17,234 nucleotides of DNA from NCBI GenBank assembly GCA_903885865.1, contig CAISKH010000587.1, positions 1-17,234 of the forward strand. Direction: 5' to 3'. Below the pieces are notes generated by a model. The model ran no database searches and had not been told where the DNA came from. It saw only the letters and a list, made by a program, of their open reading frames with translations. Origin of the DNA: an uncultured Mucilaginibacter sp. (lineage in GTDB: Bacteria; Bacteroidota; Bacteroidia; Sphingobacteriales; Sphingobacteriaceae). Within the stretch, counting starts at the first letter, position 1. Every line of letters begins with the position of its first letter. Below, one piece after another: positions 13,817 to 17,234 of this stretch. Both the position numbers and the translations under genes were made by a program.

Positions 13817-14989
13817 ATGAAAATTTTTACAGCCGATTACGTTTTTCCTGTTTGTGCCGATCCGATAAAAAATGGAGTTGTTATTGCAGATGACCTGGGT
13901 AAGATCATTTCCGTGACCGACCAACTGCCCCCTGATGCAGAAAACGCCCCTGTTGAGCATTTGCAGGGCATTATTTGCCCCGGATTTATCAATACCCATT
14001 GCCATGTTGAGCTTTCTCACCTTAAAAATAAAATAGCCCGGGGCGGCGGTTTGGTTAATTTTATAAAGGACGTTATGCAGGTAAGAAATGCAGGCAGCGA
14101 TGAAATAGCCGCTGCTGCCGCTGCAGCGGATAATGAACTTTATGAAAACGGTATAGTTGCTGTAGGCGATATAGTTAACAGCAACGCCACCATACCTGTT
14201 AAAGCTAAGAGCAAATTATATTATCATACTTTTGTTGAAGTTTTCAGCTTTTTACCCGATAAAGCCGACGATGCTTTTAATAAGGCGCTGGCCCTGTTAA
14301 ATGAATTTAAACCCCAGTCATGTTCCGTTACACCCCATGCGCCTTACAGCGTATCAAAAGAATTATTTAAGCTGATAAAAAAATATAGCGATACCCATAA
14401 AAATCTAACAAGCATTCATAACCAGGAGTGTGAAGATGAAAACAAGTTTTTCCGCTATAAACTGGGAAGCTTTAATGAATTGTATGCGGATTTTGGTATT
14501 GATATTAATTATTTTAAACCGCAGGCGCGTAACTCAATACAAACCATAATACCCTTGTTGACCGATAAGCAGGATATTTTAATGGTACATAATACCTGTA
14601 CCAATTTAAAAGACATTTATTTTATAAAACGTTTTGACCGTAAAATACATTGGTGTTTTTGCCCCAATGCCAATTTATATATCGAGGGTATATTACCCAA
14701 GGTTGATCTGTTTTTGGGCCAGGGGTTTAATATAACCTTAGGTACCGATAGCCTGGCATCAAACAGCAAACTATGTATATTAAGCGAAATGTATACGCTG
14801 CAGCAAAAATTTCCGGTATTAAGTACCGCCGAATTATTGAAATGGGCTACCATTAACGGCGCTACCTATTTAGGTATTGATAAAGAAAAAGGAACAATAG
14901 AGACCGGAAAAACACCGGGGTTAAACCTCATAACCGGACTTGACGAGTTGAAAATTACTGCCGCCACTAAAGTTAAACGTTTGATTTAG
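13817..14989 (+). CDS. Amidohydrolase family protein (cytosine deaminase/SsnA-like)
   Basis: This 390-residue metal-dependent amidohydrolase belongs to the TRZ/ATZ-SsnA branch, which includes S-adenosylhomocysteine and aminodeoxyfutalosine deaminases. The metal site is intact: GFINTHCHVELSH (H61 and H63), H201 in SIHNQE, H258 in MVHNTC, and D311 in LGTDSLASNS. TPHAPYSVS (172-180) is a further family motif. N-terminal (1-55) and C-terminal (about 360-390) strands form the usual composite beta-sandwich. The exact substrate cannot be told from sequence alone. A deaminase acting on a purine-like substrate is the likeliest, with aminodeoxyfutalosine deaminase as one option. It starts at ATG 13817 and converges on higA with a 17-nt gap. 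Confidence 0.85.
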   Translation: MKIFTADYVFPVCADPIKNGVVIADDLGKIISVTDQLPPDAENAPVEHLQGIICPGFINTHCHVELSHLKNKIARGGGLVNFIKDVMQVRNAGSDEIAAAAAAADNELYENGIVAVGDIVNSNATIPVKAKSKLYYHTFVEVFSFLPDKADDAFNKALALLNEFKPQSCSVTPHAPYSVSKELFKLIKKYSDTHKNLTSIHNQECEDENKFFRYKLGSFNELYADFGIDINYFKPQARNSIQTIIPLLTDKQDILMVHNTCTNLKDIYFIKRFDRKIHWCFCPNANLYIEGILPKVDLFLGQGFNITLGTDSLASNSKLCILSEMYTLQQKFPVLSTAELLKWATINGATYLGIDKEKGTIETGKTPGLNLITGLDELKITAATKVKRLI

Positions 14990-15006
14990 CTGTTGTAAAG
15001 GTAATT

Positions 15007-15303
15007 TCACGATGCTATGGCAAACGGTACAACATGAATATCATCTGCTTTCTTTTCAGCTACCCATAAATCATAACCTTGCTGCATATTCATCCATAAT
15101 TGTGGCGTTGTATTTAATGCCTTTGATAAACGTATGGCCATTTCCGCACTTATGCCCATACGGCCATTAACCAACTGAGATAATGTTTTACGGGCTACAC
15201 CCAATTTACCTGCTGCCTCTGTAATATTTATTTCCATAGGCTCCAGGTAAAGCCCTTTTAATATTGTTCCCGGATGTACCGGGGCCATGCCGCGCTTTAT
15301 CAT
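15007..15303 (-). CDS. higA: HigA-family antitoxin (XRE helix-turn-helix)
   Basis: This 98-residue antitoxin would bind the HigB toxin encoded upstream and repress the shared promoter. It opens with the family signature HPGTILKGLYLEPMEI (10-25). The helix-turn-helix covers about 26-65 (TEAAGKLGVARKTLSQLVNG, then GISAEMAIRLSKALNTTP), and the WMNMQQGYDLW segment is typical of HigA. The order is toxin first, antitoxin second, with 12 nt between them, as in classical higBA. Three ACGT-centred repeats in the higB promoter are the likely binding sites. The gene starts at ATG 15303. Confidence 0.93.
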   Translation of the reverse strand: MIKRGMAPVHPGTILKGLYLEPMEINITEAAGKLGVARKTLSQLVNGRMGISAEMAIRLSKALNTTPQLWMNMQQGYDLWVAEKKADDIHVVPFAIAS

Positions 15304-15315
15304 AATTTTATTTTT

Positions 15316-15594
15316 TTAATGGTAATCAATATAATCTACGTCAAAAGCATTTTCATTATCAAAACGAAATATCAGGCGATAATTTCCGTTAATTTTTACA
15401 GTCCAAAATCCTGCCAAATCGCCTTTTAATAAGTGCAAATCTGAGCCGGGAAAATTCATGTCCTGCACATCTGCTGCATTATCAAGCAATATCAAAATCA
15501 TCCTGATCTTTAAAATTTGAGTTGAGGGTAATTTAGATTTATCGTCCTTTTCCCATAACAGTTTTAAACCTTTATGTTTAATACTTTCGATCAT
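15316..15594 (-). CDS. higB: HigB/RelE-superfamily toxin
   Basis: This 92-residue toxin belongs to the ribosome-dependent mRNA interferase (HigB/RelE) fold. The diagnostic C-terminal half is present: HLLKGDLAGFWTVKINGNYR (54-73), then LIFRF and FDVDYIDYH ending at H92. That matches the LKG-x-W-x-I-N-YR-x-F-D-YH pattern of active members, so it looks intact. It starts at ATG 15594, only 5 nt after a perfect -7 promoter element, so its mRNA may be leaderless or nearly so. It is cotranscribed with higA, and the pair sits alone between two housekeeping genes. Confidence 0.93.
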   Translation of the reverse strand: MIESIKHKGLKLLWEKDDKSKLPSTQILKIRMILILLDNAADVQDMNFPGSDLHLLKGDLAGFWTVKINGNYRLIFRFDNENAFDVDYIDYH

Positions 15595-15599
15595 TACTA

Positions 15600-15630
15600 C
15601 AAATGTAACGTATTACGTAACACGTGTCAA
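15600..15630 (-). promoter_or_regulatory. higBA promoter with three phased ACGT operators
   Basis: On the minus strand, TTG (complement of 15628-15630), a 20-nt spacer and TACATTTG (complement of 15600-15607) match the Bacteroidota promoter pattern TTG-N19-21-TAnnTTTG. The spacer contains three palindromic ACGT cores at 15608-15611, 15615-15618 and 15622-15625, exactly 7 bp apart. These include the longer palindromes TTACGTAA (15613-15620) and CACGTG (15621-15626). Binding there would block RNA polymerase, as expected for HigA autorepression. Elements and spacing are read directly; the regulator is inferred. Confidence 0.75.
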
Positions 15631-15672
15631 TCGTTTTTTAAACAAAAAGTACTCTGCTTAACTAAGTGGATG

Positions 15673-16593
15673 TTACGCCCTCGTATCGTTCCCATTATAA
15701 ATGCTCAAATAACTTTCATAGCGCGATAGTTCTATTTCGCCATTTTCAAGGGCTTCCAATACGGCGCAGCCCGGTTCATTAATATGACGGCAATTATTAA
15801 AGCGGCAATTTTGCATACGCGAGCGCATTTCGGGGAAGTAACGGCCCAGCTCGGCTTTTTCAATATCTATTACCCCTAATTCGCGGATGCCTGGGGTATC
15901 AATAATAAATCCGCCTTGCGGCAGTTCAAACATTTCGGCAAAAGTAGTAGTGTGGGTACCCTTGTCGCTCCATTCAGATACTTCGCTGGTACGCAGCTCC
16001 AGGTCAGGCAGTAAAGCGTTGATAAGCGTTGATTTGCCCACGCCAGAATGCCCCGAAAATAACGTCACTTTACGTTTTAACAGATTCTGTACCTGGTTAA
16101 TGTTAGTTCCGTCAAGCGCCGAAACTTCATAACAGGGGTAGCCTATATTTTCATAGATGGCCCGGTAGCCGGCCAGGATCTCCAACCCTTCGCCGCTAAA
16201 CAGGTCCAGTTTATTAAACACCAACTTGGCCGGTATAGCATAAGCTTCAGCAGTAACCAAAAAACGGTCTATAAAACCCAGAGAGGTACGCGGCGAAGCC
16301 AAAGTAACCACCAGCAAAGCCTGGTCAAGGTTAGCGGCAATGATCTGTCCCTGTTTAGACAGGTTGATAGATTTGCGGATAATATAATTTTTGCGCGGGT
16401 GCAAATCGGTGATAACACCCGTTTCCTGATCGGGTTCCAATTCAAAATCAACCACATCGCCAACGGCTAGGGGGTTAGTTGTAGTAATACCTTTAATGCG
16501 GAACTTTCCTTTAATACGGCAATCATATCGCTTGCCACCGGGTGTTTGCACCTGGTACCAGCTTCCGGTTGATTTAGTAATTAGGCCCTGCAT
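15673..16593 (-). CDS. rsgA: Ribosome small subunit-dependent GTPase A
   Basis: RsgA is a circularly permuted GTPase that helps late maturation of the 30S subunit. The 306-residue protein has an N-terminal OB-fold (about 1-70). The permuted GTPase then runs NKLD (G4, 127-130), GHSGVGKST (G1, 181-189), GTHTTT (G2, 212-217) and DTPG (G3, 232-235). A C-terminal zinc knuckle has C263, C268, H270 and C276. All motifs are intact and length is normal. The ATG at 16593 starts the OB-fold correctly. It is divergent from the thr operon. A partial -7 element, TACCTTTA (complement of 16602-16609), lies 8 nt before the start, without a convincing -33. Confidence 0.96.
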   Translation of the reverse strand: MQGLITKSTGSWYQVQTPGGKRYDCRIKGKFRIKGITTTNPLAVGDVVDFELEPDQETGVITDLHPRKNYIIRKSINLSKQGQIIAANLDQALLVVTLASPRTSLGFIDRFLVTAEAYAIPAKLVFNKLDLFSGEGLEILAGYRAIYENIGYPCYEVSALDGTNINQVQNLLKRKVTLFSGHSGVGKSTLINALLPDLELRTSEVSEWSDKGTHTTTFAEMFELPQGGFIIDTPGIRELGVIDIEKAELGRYFPEMRSRMQNCRFNNCRHINEPGCAVLEALENGEIELSRYESYLSIYNGNDTRA

Positions 16594-16649
16594 TTTGGCT
16601 GTAAAGGTATAAATTTAGCAAGGTGCTGAAAAAATAAAACGCAATACAC

Positions 16650-16680
16650 TTGCTATTTCAAAAATTATCCGTTTATTTTG
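16650..16680 (+). promoter_or_regulatory. Promoter of the thr attenuator transcript
   Basis: TTG (16650-16652), a 20-nt spacer and TTATTTTG (16673-16680, 7/8 match to TAnnTTTG) form a Bacteroidota-type promoter. Transcription would start near 16685, about 20 nt before the leader peptide ATG at 16706. The position agrees with an attenuator that needs a short 5' leader. Confidence 0.6.
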
Positions 16681-16705
16681 CGCCGTCGTGAATGACAAAT
16701 AAACA

Positions 16706-16768
16706 ATGATAATTAACCACACCACAACAACTACAGTTACTACCACCGGGATAAACGGAGGAAGGTAA
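16706..16768 (+). CDS. thrL: Threonine-operon leader peptide (MIINHTTTTTVTTTGINGGR)
   Basis: This 20-codon ORF has 8 Thr codons (five in a row at 16721-16735, three at 16739-16747) and 3 Ile codons, followed by GINGGR and TAA (16766-16768). It is followed by an intrinsic terminator and then an aspartokinase gene. Composition and placement match the E. coli thrL leader, where ribosome stalling on Thr/Ile codons prevents termination. The last codons (GGA GGA AGG, 16757-16765) can pair with the terminator's 5' arm, so a ribosome that reaches the stop codon masks them. The product itself has no function; its translation is the sensor. Confidence 0.9.
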   Translation: MIINHTTTTTVTTTGINGGR

Positions 16769-16818
16769 TCGTATGGTGTAAAACATAAAATAAAAAAACC
16801 ACATGAGCGCTTTCCTCC
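16757..16818 (+). promoter_or_regulatory. Antiterminator pairing of the thr attenuator
   Basis: GGAGGAAGG (16757-16765) pairs with CTTTCCTCC (16810-16818) over 9 bp with one G-U wobble. The second strand is the 5' arm of the terminator, so the two structures exclude each other. Stalling on the Thr codons leaves 16757-16765 free, and the antiterminator forms. When Thr-tRNA is plentiful, the ribosome at the stop codon covers it and the terminator forms. Between them lies an A-rich linker (about 16780-16798). Confidence 0.8.
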
Positions 16819-16843
16819 ACAAAGAGGAAAGCGCTTTTTGTTT
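16806..16843 (+). terminator. Intrinsic terminator of the thr attenuator
   Basis: A perfect 12-bp stem joins AGCGCTTTCCTC (16806-16817) and GAGGAAAGCGCT (16824-16835), with the 6-nt loop CACAAA. It is followed by a T-tract (TTTTTGTTT). This is the best-formed intrinsic terminator in the window. It ends 14 nt before the aspartokinase ATG. Confidence 0.92.
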
Positions 16844-16856
16844 AAATAACCTGATA

Positions 16857-17234
16857 ATGAAAATTTTAAAATTTGGCGGAACATCCGTAGGTTCAGTTCA
16901 AAGCATTCAAACTTTATTAGCCATCCTTCGTAAGGAGGATAAGGTTAAAAAATCAGTTAATGATAAACCGGTTGTGGTACTATCGGCCATGGGCGGGGTA
17001 ACCAACTTATTGTTGTCAATGGCCGAAGGGGCAGCCGTCGGCAATGATTTTACCGCCCCTTTAGCAGAACTGGAAAAACGTCATTTCGATATTGTAAAAA
17101 GCCTGCTCGAAATACAAAATCAAAACCCGGCTTTAACAAGGCTGAAAATCCACTTTAACCAGTTGGAAGAATTACTGCAGGGCATATTAACCCTGCGCGA
17201 GCTTACCCCTAAAACCCGCGACCTGGTATTAAGC
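16857..17234 (+). CDS. thrA: Aspartate kinase N-terminus, probably bifunctional aspartokinase/homoserine dehydrogenase (partial)
   Basis: Aspartokinase phosphorylates aspartate in the first step to threonine, methionine, isoleucine and lysine. The first 126 residues are present; the gene runs off the right edge. The start MKILKFGGTSVGS contains the kinase signature KFGGTSVG (5-12, catalytic K5). VVVLSAMGGVTNLLL (about 44-58) and RELTPKTRDLVLS at the edge fit the aspartokinase fold. Calling it thrA rather than a mono-functional lysC rests on the threonine/isoleucine leader directly upstream and on the resemblance to Bacteroidota fused enzymes. The homoserine dehydrogenase part is not in view. 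Start ATG 16857, 14 nt after the terminator's T-tract. Confidence 0.9.
   Translation, partial: MKILKFGGTSVGSVQSIQTLLAILRKEDKVKKSVNDKPVVVLSAMGGVTNLLLSMAEGAAVGNDFTAPLAELEKRHFDIVKSLLEIQNQNPALTRLKIHFNQLEELLQGILTLRELTPKTRDLVLS

Noticed and set aside
16615..16884. An 89-codon minus-strand open frame covering the thr leader
   Set aside because: It is antisense to the leader peptide, terminator and aspartokinase start. Its sequence mirrors those elements, including a Val-rich run opposite the Thr codons.

Overview
The window looks like a chromosomal segment of a Bacteroidota species, probably Sphingobacteriaceae (Mucilaginibacter/Pedobacter-like). This is an inference. It rests on the protein families present (a DISHPAG-type serine hydroxymethyltransferase, YHYH proteins, SCO1-like lipoproteins), on start codons with no convincing Shine-Dalgarno sequence, and on promoters of the Bacteroidota type (TTG, about 20 nt, TAnnTTTG). 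Most genes are housekeeping, but the middle carries an accessory envelope/metal-type operon.

Layout. 1-102: the last 33 codons of an unrecognised + strand gene. 103-293: intergenic heptamer repeats, including 12 perfect copies of TCTCTAA. 294-2222 (-): dxs. 2327-3079 (+): scpA. 3075-3168: a second repeat locus. 3199-4473 (+): glyA, followed 14 nt later by a 918-residue soluble hybrid histidine kinase (4488-7244, +). 7241-7332: a third repeat locus between convergent genes. 7336-8034 (-): comF. 8078-12419 (-): an apparent operon running ECF sigma factor, small one-TM putative anti-sigma protein, membrane-anchored LTxxQ-type periplasmic sensor with a Pro/Gly/Arg tail, two tandem YHYH proteins, a MORN-like protein and a SCO1-like lipoprotein. 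12632-13684 (-): rlmN. 13817-14989 (+): an amidohydrolase. 15007-15594 (-): a higBA toxin-antitoxin pair. 15673-16593 (-): rsgA. 16650-17234 (+): a threonine attenuator and the start of an aspartokinase/thrA gene that runs off the window.

How the parts work together. The sigma / one-TM protein / LTxxQ sensor trio has the same composition as the CnrH-CnrY-CnrX metal-responsive system of Cupriavidus. Here it heads a block of envelope proteins that includes a copper-chaperone-like SCO1 and two histidine-rich YHYH proteins. The inferred role is sensing and handling a metal (copper is the best guess) or a related envelope stress. This is the strongest candidate for an undescribed system in the window.

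The right end has a nearly complete transcription attenuator: a promoter, a 20-residue leader peptide with 8 Thr and 3 Ile codons, a 9-bp antiterminator whose 5' strand lies in the last leader codons, and a 12-bp terminator stem followed by T5. The higBA promoter has three ACGT-centred sites spaced exactly 7 bp apart filling the space between its two promoter elements. The heptamer repeats sit at the 3' ends of five genes and can fold into hairpins whose arms show matched substitutions. No gene-free stretch exceeds about 270 bases. No tRNA, rRNA, insertion sequence or CRISPR array was recognised.
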